Shown here in pieces: positions 16,182 to 25,124 of a stretch of 64,000 nt of DNA. Origin of the DNA: DATJSN01 sp035504095 (GTDB lineage Bacteria; Planctomycetota; Phycisphaerae; WQYP01). The stretch spans positions 1 to 64,000 of the forward strand of contig DATJSN010000070.1 in assembly GCA_035504095.1 (NCBI GenBank), read 5' to 3'. Positions within the stretch are counted from its first letter, which is position 1. Each line of letters begins with the position of its first letter. The notes under the pieces are model-generated. The model did no database searches. It had not been told where the DNA came from and saw nothing but the letters and a program-made list of their open reading frames with translations. The translations under genes and the position numbers were made by a program.

Positions 16182-16215
16182 CGCTAAACGTGGGGTGACC
16201 TTCCCACGTTTAGCG
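16182..16215. repeat. Perfect 13-bp hairpin downstream of the PIN toxin
   Basis: CGCTAAACGTGGG (16182-16194) is the exact reverse complement of CCCACGTTTAGCG (16203-16215), with an 8-nt loop. No T-run follows, so it is not a classic terminator. It could be a 3'-end stabilising hairpin or the trace of a small mobile element. Confidence 0.7.
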
Positions 16216-16309
16216 AGTGTGACCAGAGCATCAATTCAAACCAGCCTCTGACGCAACGCAGCGTCGGTTAAGACACCTTCACCAGAACTTTGTTTCGATC
16301 AATGTAGAT

Positions 16310-16315
16310 TATAAT
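16310..16315 (+). promoter_or_regulatory. Possible -10 box for the SpoIIE-type phosphatase gene
   Basis: TATAAT overlaps an ATG at 16314 that could be mistaken for the start codon. Transcription would begin near 16322, which makes the TTG at 16368 the better start. The -35 region is poor. Confidence 0.4.
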
Positions 16316-16367
16316 GCCGGTGAATGGCTGCGGGCCATGGCGGCGCTTCCAGAACGAGGAACCGGAC

Positions 16368-18149
16368 TTGGAATCATTTCTGCAACGTTATCGGCGGGAA
16401 TTTCTGGTTCTGAGCATTGGTGCGTTCTATATCATCGTTTGTGCCATTGTTCAGAGACTTAATCATCATGAGGCAGTTAATTACTTTCTGGACAATGTAC
16501 GCTGGACTATGGATTGCGCCCTGGGCGTTTTGCTTCTGATATTTGGATTCCGCGAGGCGGGAAATCAAGACCGTCGCCCGCGGGCGTGGTTCCTGGCTGG
16601 GTGGTTAGTTTTCGCCTTCGCTCAGGTTCTCTGGAATATTCAGGTTATCGTTGGCTGGGTTCCATTTCCGGGGCCGGCGGACTTTTTCTATAACACCCTG
16701 CCGATCTGTGTGAGCATCGGCTTTCTTAGTGTTTTATTCAAGGGGCTCTCGCCAGGCGAAGCGCGCGCGGTTCTGCTGGATATCATCAGCATTTTTGTGA
16801 TGTCACTGACCCTGACTCTAGCGCTTTATCTGCCCTTGTGGCACAGCACTTCGGCCGCCGTCAACGTGACTGCCATTGTATATCCCGTGTTGTACCTAAC
16901 AGAGTTTGGAATAGCCGTGCTCACGGTGCTTACGCGGAAAATTCCACCGGGCTTCAGCAGCTTACTGGCGGTGTTGGGTCTGGCGATTTGGGCGGCATGC
17001 TGGCTGGACTGGAATCTGCGTGTATTGCGCGGAGAAAATCTGACCGCGACACTCAGCGGTTACGGTTTTTCGGTAGGCAACCTGCTTTGCGCTGCGGCAC
17101 TGGGTAAATGGCGCAGCGCGGCATCCACAAATCCCACCCTGGTGCGCTGGGCCTTTCGGGTGCAGCGGTTGTTTCCACTCATTCTTGTTTCCGCAGCTTG
17201 CTTCGCCATCGTCTTTGGACACCGCCACTTTGGCAATCTCGTGAGCATTGTGATCGACATTGGAGCCGTGACCATGATTGTACTGGCGGCGGCGCGTCAG
17301 AGCCTGGTGCTTTTTGAGCAGGATCAACTCCTGGACACGGAACGAAGGCTGCGCATAAGTGAGCGGCATGAAGCGGAAGCGCGGCGGGAGACGGATCGAT
17401 TCAAACATAACTTGTCCGTGGCCCGCTCGATTCAACAGGGGTTGCTACCAACAGCCAGACCAAAAATCGCGGGTTATGATATCGCCGGGTGGAATCAGCC
17501 TGCCGAAGAAACGGGGGGCGACTATTACGACTGGCAGACGCTCGGAGACGGGCGGATGGTGGTTTCCATCGCCGATGCGACAGGGCACGGAATCGGTCCG
17601 GCACTGGTGACCAGCGTGTGCCGCGCCTATTCCCGCGCGTGTATGGATGGAGATGGCCCCGACCTGCGCGAAACGCTTTCGCATGTGAATCGCCTGCTGG
17701 CGTCGGATCTTAGAGATGGCCGTTTCGTTACCTTTTGCGCCGCCGTTCTGGATGCGCCGGCAAACAGCCTGGAACTGATTTCCGCGGGGCATGGACCCAT
17801 CTTTCACTACAACGCCGCCACAAAGACCGCACGCTCGCTTAGTTCCAATGGATTGCCTTTGGCAATTGACGCGAGCTCCATCTTCGATCCTGTGGAGCGC
17901 CTCCACCTGGCGCATGGCGATTTTGTCGCGGTTTTTACCGATGGTTTCTCCGAATGGTGCGACACGAGAGGTGAGCAATTTGGCGTCCAGCGACTTGGAG
18001 CGGCGCTTGTTCGTCACGCGGACCGAACAGCGACCGAAGTTCTCGCCGCCGTTTATGCCGATCTGATCGGGTTTGTGACCACGTCGCCCCAGCTTGACGA
18101 TCTGACGGTGATCATTATCAAACGAGACACGGCGGACGCCACGAAATAA
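16368..18149 (+). CDS. Membrane-anchored PPM/SpoIIE-type serine phosphatase (RsbU-like)
   Basis: About 593 residues. Roughly nine hydrophobic segments fill the first 310 residues, as in 7TM-type sensor regions. A short coiled coil (ERRLRISERHEAEARRE) leads into a PP2C/SpoIIE phosphatase domain with metal-binding GGDYYD, IADATGHG, ISAGHGP and VFTDGFSEW, ending LDDLTVIIIKR. Such enzymes dephosphorylate anti-anti-sigma factors and activate stress sigma factors; none is encoded nearby. I place the start at TTG 16368, which has GAGGA 7 nt upstream, because the ATG at 16314 sits inside a -10 box. The signal sensed is unknown. Confidence 0.88.
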   Translation: MESFLQRYRREFLVLSIGAFYIIVCAIVQRLNHHEAVNYFLDNVRWTMDCALGVLLLIFGFREAGNQDRRPRAWFLAGWLVFAFAQVLWNIQVIVGWVPFPGPADFFYNTLPICVSIGFLSVLFKGLSPGEARAVLLDIISIFVMSLTLTLALYLPLWHSTSAAVNVTAIVYPVLYLTEFGIAVLTVLTRKIPPGFSSLLAVLGLAIWAACWLDWNLRVLRGENLTATLSGYGFSVGNLLCAAALGKWRSAASTNPTLVRWAFRVQRLFPLILVSAACFAIVFGHRHFGNLVSIVIDIGAVTMIVLAAARQSLVLFEQDQLLDTERRLRISERHEAEARRETDRFKHNLSVARSIQQGLLPTARPKIAGYDIAGWNQPAEETGGDYYDWQTLGDGRMVVSIADATGHGIGPALVTSVCRAYSRACMDGDGPDLRETLSHVNRLLASDLRDGRFVTFCAAVLDAPANSLELISAGHGPIFHYNAATKTARSLSSNGLPLAIDASSIFDPVERLHLAHGDFVAVFTDGFSEWCDTRGEQFGVQRLGAALVRHADRTATEVLAAVYADLIGFVTTSPQLDDLTVIIIKRDTADATK

Positions 18150-18256
18150 AAAAGCAAAAATAAAAAGGCGAAATTCGTAAAACGAGAGGCAAGATGGCAA
18201 CGAAGGGGAAAGAAAATAGGGGACAGGTTACAGGAGACAGCGCGACGCGGGGAAAT

Positions 18257-18294
18257 GCAGGCGGGACGCCTGCGCTCCAAATCGAGACTTTTTT
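18257..18294 (+). repeat. Short palindrome followed by T-run
   Basis: GCAGGCG (18257-18263) pairs with CGCCTGC (18267-18273). A TTTTTT run lies 16 bases downstream, too far for a typical terminator. This sits between the convergent phosphatase and Sel1 genes. Confidence 0.4.
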
Positions 18295-18319
18295 GGGGCC
18301 TGGAGAGGCTGTTCCATAT

Positions 18320-19147
18320 TTAATTCTTCTGGCCGTCTTTTTGAGCTTGCGCCAGCCAGTATTCCGCCTTCTTCGAATCTTCCGGCACACCCAACCCGCG
18401 GCTGTACATACCCGCCAGCGCCATGGCGGCGTCGGCTAAGCCTGCGTTGGCTGCTTTGCCAAACCAATACACTGCTAATTTGCAATCCTGCGGCGTTCCG
18501 ACGCCTGCGACATACATCGAGCCCAGATTATATTGGCCTATGGGATAATTATTTTCGGCGGATTTTTCATACCAAGTGAACGCTCGTTGGTTATCCTGCG
18601 TGACGCCCTGGCCGTGCTGATAGCAAAAGCCCAAATCATTTTGTGCGGCGGCGTTACCCTGATCGGCCGCGCGAACATACCAATAAACGCCCTGAATATA
18701 ATCCTGCGGTACGCCAATGCCGTCGTGATATATCGCGCCCAAATTGAGCTGGGCAGATGCTAACCCAGAATTGGCGGCTTTGCGATACCAGTCCGCCGCG
18801 GCGGGGATGCTTTTGGCGACGCCCAGGCCGTTGTAATAACAATCGCCGATGGCGTTTTCCGCCGGCGCACTGCCGTTGCCCGCCGCACGCTGGAACCAGA
18901 ACATGGCCTGATCGTATTGCCGGCTGGCCAAGTAAAAATCGCCTAAATGATATTGAGCATCAGCGATCCCTTCGCCGGCGTCTGATTGGAGCTCTCTAAG
19001 CGCTTGTTGGTCGCCTTTAATCGCCGCCTGTTCGAGCGAGCTGTAACCCGAGGCGGATGCAGTGGTCGCCGGAGAAGTTGTTTGGGCTTTTGCGCTCGAA
19101 AGGATGCTCAAAAAAATGAGCACACAAAGAGCTGTGAGACGATTCAT
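18320..19147 (-). CDS. Secreted Sel1-repeat protein (short paralogue)
   Basis: 275 residues from the ATG at 19147; the longer open frame upstream does not look coding. A signal peptide (LTALCVLIFLSILSSAKA) precedes GYSSLEQAAIKGD, then five to six Sel1-type repeats of 36 residues with the AQxxLGxxYxxGxGVxxD consensus. Sel1 repeats are alpha-solenoids for protein contacts in the periplasm or at the surface. It is the first of a tandem group with the next gene and a decayed third copy. No enzymatic domain is present. Confidence 0.93.
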   Translation of the reverse strand: MNRLTALCVLIFLSILSSAKAQTTSPATTASASGYSSLEQAAIKGDQQALRELQSDAGEGIADAQYHLGDFYLASRQYDQAMFWFQRAAGNGSAPAENAIGDCYYNGLGVAKSIPAAADWYRKAANSGLASAQLNLGAIYHDGIGVPQDYIQGVYWYVRAADQGNAAAQNDLGFCYQHGQGVTQDNQRAFTWYEKSAENNYPIGQYNLGSMYVAGVGTPQDCKLAVYWFGKAANAGLADAAMALAGMYSRGLGVPEDSKKAEYWLAQAQKDGQKN

Positions 19148-19229
19148 AAAGCACGTTCCGGAGCAAACGCAGATTTTAGCTCCTGAGCTACAACTCCGGG
19201 ATATGTGAAAACGCCAGCGCGACGAAGGC

Positions 19230-20915
19230 TTAATTTCCGTTGCCGAGTTTTTTGGCTTGATCCGACCAGTAATTCGCCTGCACCTGGTCAGCCTGAACAC
19301 CCAAGCCCTGGCTATACATCTTGGAAAGTTCCTGGGCGGCATCGGCGACGCCGCCGTCGGCTGCCTTATGAAACCATGCCAGCGCCTGGGTGTAATCCTG
19401 CTGAGTTCCATCGCCTTCTTCGTAGCAGAGGCCTGTGTTGTACTGGGCGGTGGGATTGCCATCGTTAGCGGCCTTTAAATACCACTGGAAGGCCTGGTTT
19501 TCGTCTTTATCTACGCCTATGCCATTGTCATAGCAGTGGCCAACGGCATTTTCTCCGGAAGGGTTGGCCTGATCCGCCGATTTTTTATACCAGTTAAAAG
19601 CCTGCGTAGAATCCTGGCCGATGCCATCGCCATGTTCATAGGCATAGCCGAGATTAAACTGACCTTCGGAGTCGCCGTCGTTGGCGGCTTTCTGATACCA
19701 CTGGGCGGCCTGCTGTTTATCCTGCGTGACCGAACGGCCATAGTAATAAAAATCACCAATTTTATTTTCGGCCGAAGCATAACCCTGATTGGCGGATTTT
19801 TGATACCAATTGTAGGCCTGGTCGTAATCCTGGCTAACGCCTTCGCCGTGTTCGAAGGCATAACCAAGATTAAATTGGCCCGCCGGATCCCCATCGTTGG
19901 CGGCTTTCTGATACCAGGAGAAAGCCTGCTGATAATCCTCCGGCACAACGTGTCCGTAATAATAAAAGTCGCCGATTTTATTTTCCGCCGCTGCTTGTTC
20001 CTGATCGGCAGCCTTCTTGTACCAGTTATATGCCTGGGTGTAATCCTGGCCAACGCCCTCGCCATGTTCATAGGCGTAACCGGTGTTGAATTGTCCATCG
20101 GGATCGCCGTCGTTGGCGGATTTTTGATACCATTTGAACGCTTGAGTCTGATCGGCAGTAACGCCATAGCCATAGTAATAAAAATCGCCGACTTTATTTT
20201 CCGAAGCCGCATAACCCTGATCGGCGGATTTTTGATACCAGGTTAAGGCCTGGCTGTAATTCTGCGGTGTACCTTCGCCATTTTCATAAAACTCTGCCAG
20301 ATCAAATTCGCCCACGTCGTCGCCATCCTGGGCGGATTTACTGTACCAGTTGAATGCCTGTGTGTAATCCTGTTTTACGCCGCGGCCTTTGGAGTACATA
20401 TTGCCGATATTGTTTTCCGCCGCGGAATTGCCGTCCGCCGAGGCCTTTTCATACCAGGTTAGCGCCTGGTCGTAATCCTGACCGATTCCCTCACCCTGCT
20501 CATAGGCATAACCGAGATTGAATTCTCCGTCGGGGTCGCCGTTCTGTGCGGCTTTCTGATACCACGCGACCGCCTGGTTAACATCTTTGGTTTCGCCCTG
20601 GCCGTAATAGTAAGCATCGCCCATGGCGTTCTGTGCCGCGGCGTTGCCGGCGTTGGCGGCTTTTTGATACCACTGAACGGACTGATCATACTGATTGTTG
20701 TTGGCGTAATAGTCGCCGAGGTAACGTTGTGCGTTTGTATCACCCGCGTTGGCCGCCGCCAAAAGCTGCGCCAGCGACGGCTTGTCGCCTTTGATTGCAG
20801 CCTGTTCGAGCGCGTTATAATCTGTCGCCGCCATCGCGGTATTCGTCGCGGCAAGCCAGGCGCTCAACGCCGCAGCGACCAATGTCAATGCAACGTGGGA
20901 ACGGTTGTTTCGCAT
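19230..20915 (-). CDS. Secreted Sel1-repeat protein (long paralogue)
   Basis: 561 residues. A signal peptide ends after TNTAMA (about residue 29), then TDYNALEQAAIKGD and about 14 Sel1 repeats. Many consecutive repeats are nearly identical (FNLGYAYEHGEGVGQDY and ENKIGDFYYYGxxV alternate), so the array seems to have grown by duplication of two-repeat units. The Asp/Glu/Tyr-rich, acidic surface suggests an extracytoplasmic scaffold. Its start lies 82 bp upstream of the shorter paralogue, so the two may share a transcript. Confidence 0.94.
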   Translation of the reverse strand: MRNNRSHVALTLVAAALSAWLAATNTAMAATDYNALEQAAIKGDKPSLAQLLAAANAGDTNAQRYLGDYYANNNQYDQSVQWYQKAANAGNAAAQNAMGDAYYYGQGETKDVNQAVAWYQKAAQNGDPDGEFNLGYAYEQGEGIGQDYDQALTWYEKASADGNSAAENNIGNMYSKGRGVKQDYTQAFNWYSKSAQDGDDVGEFDLAEFYENGEGTPQNYSQALTWYQKSADQGYAASENKVGDFYYYGYGVTADQTQAFKWYQKSANDGDPDGQFNTGYAYEHGEGVGQDYTQAYNWYKKAADQEQAAAENKIGDFYYYGHVVPEDYQQAFSWYQKAANDGDPAGQFNLGYAFEHGEGVSQDYDQAYNWYQKSANQGYASAENKIGDFYYYGRSVTQDKQQAAQWYQKAANDGDSEGQFNLGYAYEHGDGIGQDSTQAFNWYKKSADQANPSGENAVGHCYDNGIGVDKDENQAFQWYLKAANDGNPTAQYNTGLCYEEGDGTQQDYTQALAWFHKAADGGVADAAQELSKMYSQGLGVQADQVQANYWSDQAKKLGNGN

Positions 20916-21058
20916 TTACATATTCTCATTTTTACGTAAAATGGTAATTCAACAAGCTGGGTCAACTCTAACCAAGTTCTTGAGCGTTAACAAGGAAAAA
21001 AACTATTGATCCGGCAGAAAAGTTCATTTGGCAAAAGTGTTCTCTCCAACGTCCGATT

Positions 21059-21214
21059 AGAGCTCTCTGAGCGTCTGCAGGTCGCCTTTAATCGCTGCCT
21101 ATTTAAGCAGCTATAATCCGAAGCGGTACCCGCCGCGACAAGCCAAGTACTCAGAGTTGCCACGACTAGAGCCAATCGAATATGAGAATGATTGGTTCGT
21201 ATGTGCACAGACAC
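21059..21214 (-). pseudogene. Decayed N-terminal remnant of a third Sel1-repeat gene
   Basis: Reading from 21214, the protein SHIRLALVVATLSTWLVAAGTASDYS matches the signal peptide and DYNALEQ start of the long paralogue. The frame then shifts: in another frame AAIKGDLQTLREL, seen in the short paralogue as AAIKGDQQALREL, runs straight into a stop. No repeats remain. It is a dead tandem copy. Confidence 0.85.
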
Positions 21215-21606
21215 ATCCTATTAAAATCAGCGGTCGAAATTAAAGGGGAAGTTGTAATTTAATATGCTACTCAATAATAAATATGAAATAAGCTGATAAC
21301 ATTTTTAATTTTTATCAAATGTGGCTGGACATTTAATTTATAGGGAGACTCTTGTCTTTTGTCGTTCTCAAATTGTGCTTGCATGGTGAGAAAAACAAGC
21401 GGTTCAAATCAACAACGTACGATTAATGCACCGTATGAACATAATTATTTTCAAGCAATAACACGGGAGAAAAGTGATTTTTTAACAACTACAGAAGTTT
21501 CATAGAAATATTCTGATCAAGCATCCCGCAAAAATAACAGTTATTATAATCTGGCCAAGAAGTTGCGCAAGTTTTTATACTTTTTAAACTTTCTCTTGAT
21601 CATCAA
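21215..21606. other. AT-rich intergenic region before the ROK regulator
   Basis: Nearly 400 bp without a gene and clearly more AT-rich than its surroundings. Near the end, ATCATC (21599-21604) and GATGAT (21619-21624) form an inverted repeat around the proposed ATG of the ROK gene, a possible operator. TTATAAT at 21543-21549 could be part of a promoter, but no convincing -35 was found. Confidence 0.4.
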
Positions 21607-22815
21607 ATGATTTTCGTCGATGATGTTGGCTGGCATTGGGGGAGCAGTTTGAATTTGGAGATTTTCACTTTGGACTCGCGCGAACGGGAATTACTCCGCA
21701 TCATCTGGGTCAGCGGCCGGCTGAGCCGATGGGAGCTCCACGAACGTTCGGGGCAAACGCCGAACGGCGTCGGAATAGTCGCGGGGCGGCTGTTGGAACA
21801 GGGAATTTTGCGCGAATGCCCCTCGGAGCCATCGGGTGGCGGCAGACCCAGAATTCCGCTGGAAATTGATCCGGCGCAACGGCATGTTGTGGGGTTAATG
21901 ATACTCCCGAACGCGGTGGAAATTTGCCGGATGAACCTGTATGGCAACGTTATCGGCAAACCGCAACGCCGGAGTGTATTAGAGAATGAAGATGTTGTTT
22001 CGACCGGCGCCAGGATGCTGCAGGAAATGGTCTCCAGAAAAACGCTTTCGGTCGGCATCGGTATCGCCGGCCTTATGGACCAGGAAACACATTCACTCAT
22101 GCTTAACGCCGCGGCGTCCGAGCAGCGCGGGATTTCACTTCAGCCGCTTTATGAAGCGATCGGGGAATGTCCTTTTGTTCTGGTGAACAACCTGCTCTCG
22201 CTTGCGGCGCGCTGGGCGCTAACCCATCGCGCCGAGTTTGATCAAGACGTGCTTCTTGTGGCATTTGGCGACGCGCACCTGGGCGCCGCGATGTTAATTC
22301 AGGGCAAACCCAACCGCGGCTGCATGATGGGCGCCAACGAACTCGGACACACGCGTTTGCCGGTGGAAACAGAAGTTTGTTTTTGCGGGCACACCGGATG
22401 CCTGGAACGTATTTGTTCGTCCAGCTTTCTTCATAGCAATGGCGTGCCAGCCAACAGAACGTTGCAGGACCTGCTGTCCGGTGAAGAAGACAACGCGGCA
22501 GTCGAAAAGCTGATCGAACTGTTGAGCATGGGCATCGCCAATGGTGTTAATTTCGTGCGACCGCATAGGCTGGTGCTGGTAAGCGATTTAACGCGAAGCA
22601 AAAAATTCGATCAAACGCTGATGCGGCGCATCGATTCAATGCTGCTGCCGGAACTTGCCACGCGCGTCCGCATTGACGCGTGGGATATTCAAAGTTTTAA
22701 TACGGCGGAGACGGCCGGATGGACCGCATTAGCCGGTTTTTACTCCGATTCCTGGGAGCCATACAACACAACGCCACAACAGAAAATTCCTTCTGAACCC
22801 GTCTGGAGGGCATAG
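21607..22815 (+). CDS. ROK-family transcriptional regulator (NagC/Mlc-like)
   Basis: About 400 residues. An N-terminal winged helix (LDSRERELLRIIWVSGRLSR, then GRLLEQGIL) is joined to a ROK sugar-kinase-like domain with GIGIAGLMD and a zinc-binding loop, ELGHTRL...CFCGHTGCLERICS. The zinc motif is intact. The ATP-binding and catalytic parts look weak, as expected for a repressor rather than a kinase. It probably responds to an amino sugar and controls the neighbouring nagB-fusion and symporter genes. TTG codons at 21649 and 21655, following GGGGGAG, are alternative starts. Confidence 0.88.
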   Translation: MIFVDDVGWHWGSSLNLEIFTLDSRERELLRIIWVSGRLSRWELHERSGQTPNGVGIVAGRLLEQGILRECPSEPSGGGRPRIPLEIDPAQRHVVGLMILPNAVEICRMNLYGNVIGKPQRRSVLENEDVVSTGARMLQEMVSRKTLSVGIGIAGLMDQETHSLMLNAAASEQRGISLQPLYEAIGECPFVLVNNLLSLAARWALTHRAEFDQDVLLVAFGDAHLGAAMLIQGKPNRGCMMGANELGHTRLPVETEVCFCGHTGCLERICSSSFLHSNGVPANRTLQDLLSGEEDNAAVEKLIELLSMGIANGVNFVRPHRLVLVSDLTRSKKFDQTLMRRIDSMLLPELATRVRIDAWDIQSFNTAETAGWTALAGFYSDSWEPYNTTPQQKIPSEPVWRA

Positions 22816-22908
22816 ACATGCATTTGCCCCTTTGGTGGCTGGCCCGCTTTTTCATGGCCGCGACCACAAAATCGACCGGATAAAGATAATTGACCCGGCG
22901 GCAAAAAT

Positions 22909-24867
22909 TCATCTTTCATGCCAGCGGACGAAACCCTCGATCGCTTCATATTCCGCCAGACCGAGTCGGTCATAAATTTTGGCCGTCGCACGGTTGCGGT
23001 CTTGGGCTCTTTGCCAAAATTCCCGCTGATCCACGCCGGGAAACATGGCCCGGTCTTTTTGCGATTGATGTTTGAAGATGGCAAGACGTTTACGAAGCAA
23101 TTCGTCGGGCGAAAGAGGCACGGCCATTTCGATTTTTTCGGGCTCCCATTCCTGCCAGGCGCCTCGATAAAGCCAGATTTCGCAGTTGCCGATCCATCCG
23201 GAAGCGCCGGCGGTTTTTCTGATGCATTTGATCGCTTCCAATACCGCCGCAAGACATATCCGATGCGTGCCATGGGGGTCGGAAAGATCTCCCGCGGCGT
23301 AAATCTGATGAGGTTTAATCTTTTTTAACAAATCAATGGTCAGTCGAATTTCCTGCCGGCTCAGGGGACGTTTGCGTATGCCCCCCGTTTCATAAAACGG
23401 CAGATTCATGAAATGCAGCCGCTCTGGGGCAATGCCGCACGAGCGACCTGCGGCACGGGCTTCGCCCTGACGTATCAGGCTTTTGATTTTTTGAACTTCG
23501 ACTGAGTCAATTTGCCCGGGCTTTTTTTTATGCAGGAATTCCTCGATGTGTTTTTCGACCCGGGAGGCTTCCCGTGCACCGCCAATGCCGAAGAGTTGAT
23601 TGAACTGGGCGGCAAAATCCGCGAAACGAACAGCATCGGTGTCAAAAACCGCGATGTTACCCGACGTCTGATAGGCAATATGGACTTCGTGCCCCTGGTC
23701 GGCAAGGCGAATCAGCGTGCCACCCATGGAAATGACGTCATCATCGGGATGCGGAGAAAAAATCAGCACGCGCTTGGGGAAAACGGCGTCGGTGGGTCGA
23801 TTAATGTCGCCGGGGCGTTTCATGCCGGCCGGCTTGCCGCCAGGCCAGCCCGTAATGGTTTCCTGCAAGGCCCGAAAAACACTGATGTTGATTTCATACG
23901 CCGACTCGCGCGCCGCGACCAGATCCTGCAGGCCGTGTTCGTTGTAATCTTCGTCGGTCAGTTTAAGAATCGGCTTGTTGAGAGTTTCGGCAAGCCATAT
24001 AACCGCCTTTCGCGTCATCCGGTCATTCCAGACCACGCCGGCCGGCGGCGCGGTGGAAACAAGCCAGGGAGTTTTGAAACGCGTCAACTCAGCCGCGGCA
24101 GCCAGGTCAAGCAGAATCTGTGCGCTGGCATGTTCCTGGAGGAAACTGGCGGCCACGGAAGGTGTCACGGGCCCTTCAACGGCACGGGCAATCATGTGTG
24201 CCTTATGTTCGCCGAAGGCAACGAGAAGGATTTTTTTAGCTTCAAGAATGGTTCCCACACCCATGGTGATCGCGCGGCGCGGGACATGTTCTTCGCCGAA
24301 AAAATCCGATGCAGCATCCTGCCGGGTTATGTGATCCAGAGTGATCAGGCGCGTGCGCGACTCACGGCTAGATCCAGGCTCATTGAAGCCGATGTGCCCG
24401 GTGCGCCCGACGCCGAGCAACAGCAAATCCATGCCGCCAGTATTGGCGATTTGTTTTTCATATTTCCGGCAGTATTCCGCCATCCGTTCGATCGGAACCG
24501 TGCCGTCCGGAATATGGACATTTTTCGGATCAATATCAACGTGATCGAAGAGTTGTTCATGCGTGAAGCGCCAATAGGACTGAAGTTCTTCGCGACCCAT
24601 TGGGTAGTATTCGTCCAGATTGAACGTGACGACATTTTTAAAGGAAAGCTCGCCGGCTTTGTGGAGCCGAATCAATTCCTGATAAATACCCATGGGAGTA
24701 GAACCCGTCGCGAGCCCGAGCACGCACGGCTGATTTTGGCCCTTGCGGAGGCGAATCAGAGCGGCAATTTCACCGGCGACAGCAGCGTTAACCTCGGAAG
24801 CGTCGGCAAAAACACGCACATTGATTCGTTCCCGATGATCGAGATTAAGATTCTCCGCAGCGGACAT
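22909..24867 (-). CDS. nagB: Glucosamine-6-phosphate deaminase fused to a PIG-L-type deacetylase
   Basis: 652 residues with two enzymes in one chain. Residues about 15-280 are NagB-like: LATGSTPMGIYQEL, NLDEYYPM and HIGFNEPGS carry the substrate and catalytic residues for converting glucosamine-6-phosphate to fructose-6-phosphate and ammonia. From about 370 on is a PIG-L/LmbE-type zinc deacetylase with FSPHPDDDVISMGG and DPHGTHRICLAAVL. One polypeptide could thus deacetylate and then deaminate an amino sugar, although PIG-L substrates vary. GGAG precedes the ATG. It converges on the ROK gene and diverges from the symporter gene. Confidence 0.93.
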   Translation of the reverse strand: MSAAENLNLDHRERINVRVFADASEVNAAVAGEIAALIRLRKGQNQPCVLGLATGSTPMGIYQELIRLHKAGELSFKNVVTFNLDEYYPMGREELQSYWRFTHEQLFDHVDIDPKNVHIPDGTVPIERMAEYCRKYEKQIANTGGMDLLLLGVGRTGHIGFNEPGSSRESRTRLITLDHITRQDAASDFFGEEHVPRRAITMGVGTILEAKKILLVAFGEHKAHMIARAVEGPVTPSVAASFLQEHASAQILLDLAAAAELTRFKTPWLVSTAPPAGVVWNDRMTRKAVIWLAETLNKPILKLTDEDYNEHGLQDLVAARESAYEINISVFRALQETITGWPGGKPAGMKRPGDINRPTDAVFPKRVLIFSPHPDDDVISMGGTLIRLADQGHEVHIAYQTSGNIAVFDTDAVRFADFAAQFNQLFGIGGAREASRVEKHIEEFLHKKKPGQIDSVEVQKIKSLIRQGEARAAGRSCGIAPERLHFMNLPFYETGGIRKRPLSRQEIRLTIDLLKKIKPHQIYAAGDLSDPHGTHRICLAAVLEAIKCIRKTAGASGWIGNCEIWLYRGAWQEWEPEKIEMAVPLSPDELLRKRLAIFKHQSQKDRAMFPGVDQREFWQRAQDRNRATAKIYDRLGLAEYEAIEGFVRWHER

Positions 24868-24960
24868 CGCGACTCCGATTTGGTTTTGTTAGAAGCTCCT
24901 GATGTTGATTATAATAAAAACCACTTTGTCCGGGGAATTTTGAATACTTGGCAACGTAAC

Positions 24961-25112
24961 CGTTTCGGATTATCCGGATCAGCGGCCGGCTGAGCCGCCC
25001 GGAACTTCTTGCGCGGCCTGTACAAATTCCCAATGCGCCGGCGCACTAGAGGGCGACTTTTAGAACAGGGAATATGGCACCCGGAACCTTCCGGCAGACC
25101 ACAAGCCAACTT
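24961..25112 (+). pseudogene. Remnant of a second ROK-regulator gene (DNA-binding domain only)
   Basis: DNA here matches the start of the ROK gene at 21607: a 16-base block AGCGGCCGGCTGAGCC is identical, and conceptual translation gives RIIRISGRLSRPELL, then, after a frameshift, GRLLEQGIWHPEPSGRPQ, equivalent to GRLLEQGILRECPSEPSGGGRP. Stops and frame changes interrupt it, and nothing of the sugar-binding domain remains. It lies directly upstream of the symporter, where a working copy of the regulator may once have stood. Confidence 0.8.
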
Positions 25113-25124
25113 TTCGGAGCAACG

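Noticed and set aside
16314..16367. ATG at 16314 as start of the SpoIIE-type phosphatase
   Set aside because: The ATG overlaps a TATAAT -10 box and would not be in the mRNA; TTG at 16368 has a better ribosome site.
20987..21214. 75-residue open frame as a real secreted peptide
   Set aside because: It aligns with the start of Sel1 paralogues and then shifts frame into a stop, so it is a gene remnant.
23512..24993. 493-residue open frame antisense to the nagB fusion
   Set aside because: No recognisable domain, no ribosome site, and it lies wholly against a clear two-domain enzyme. It is a shadow caused by codon bias.
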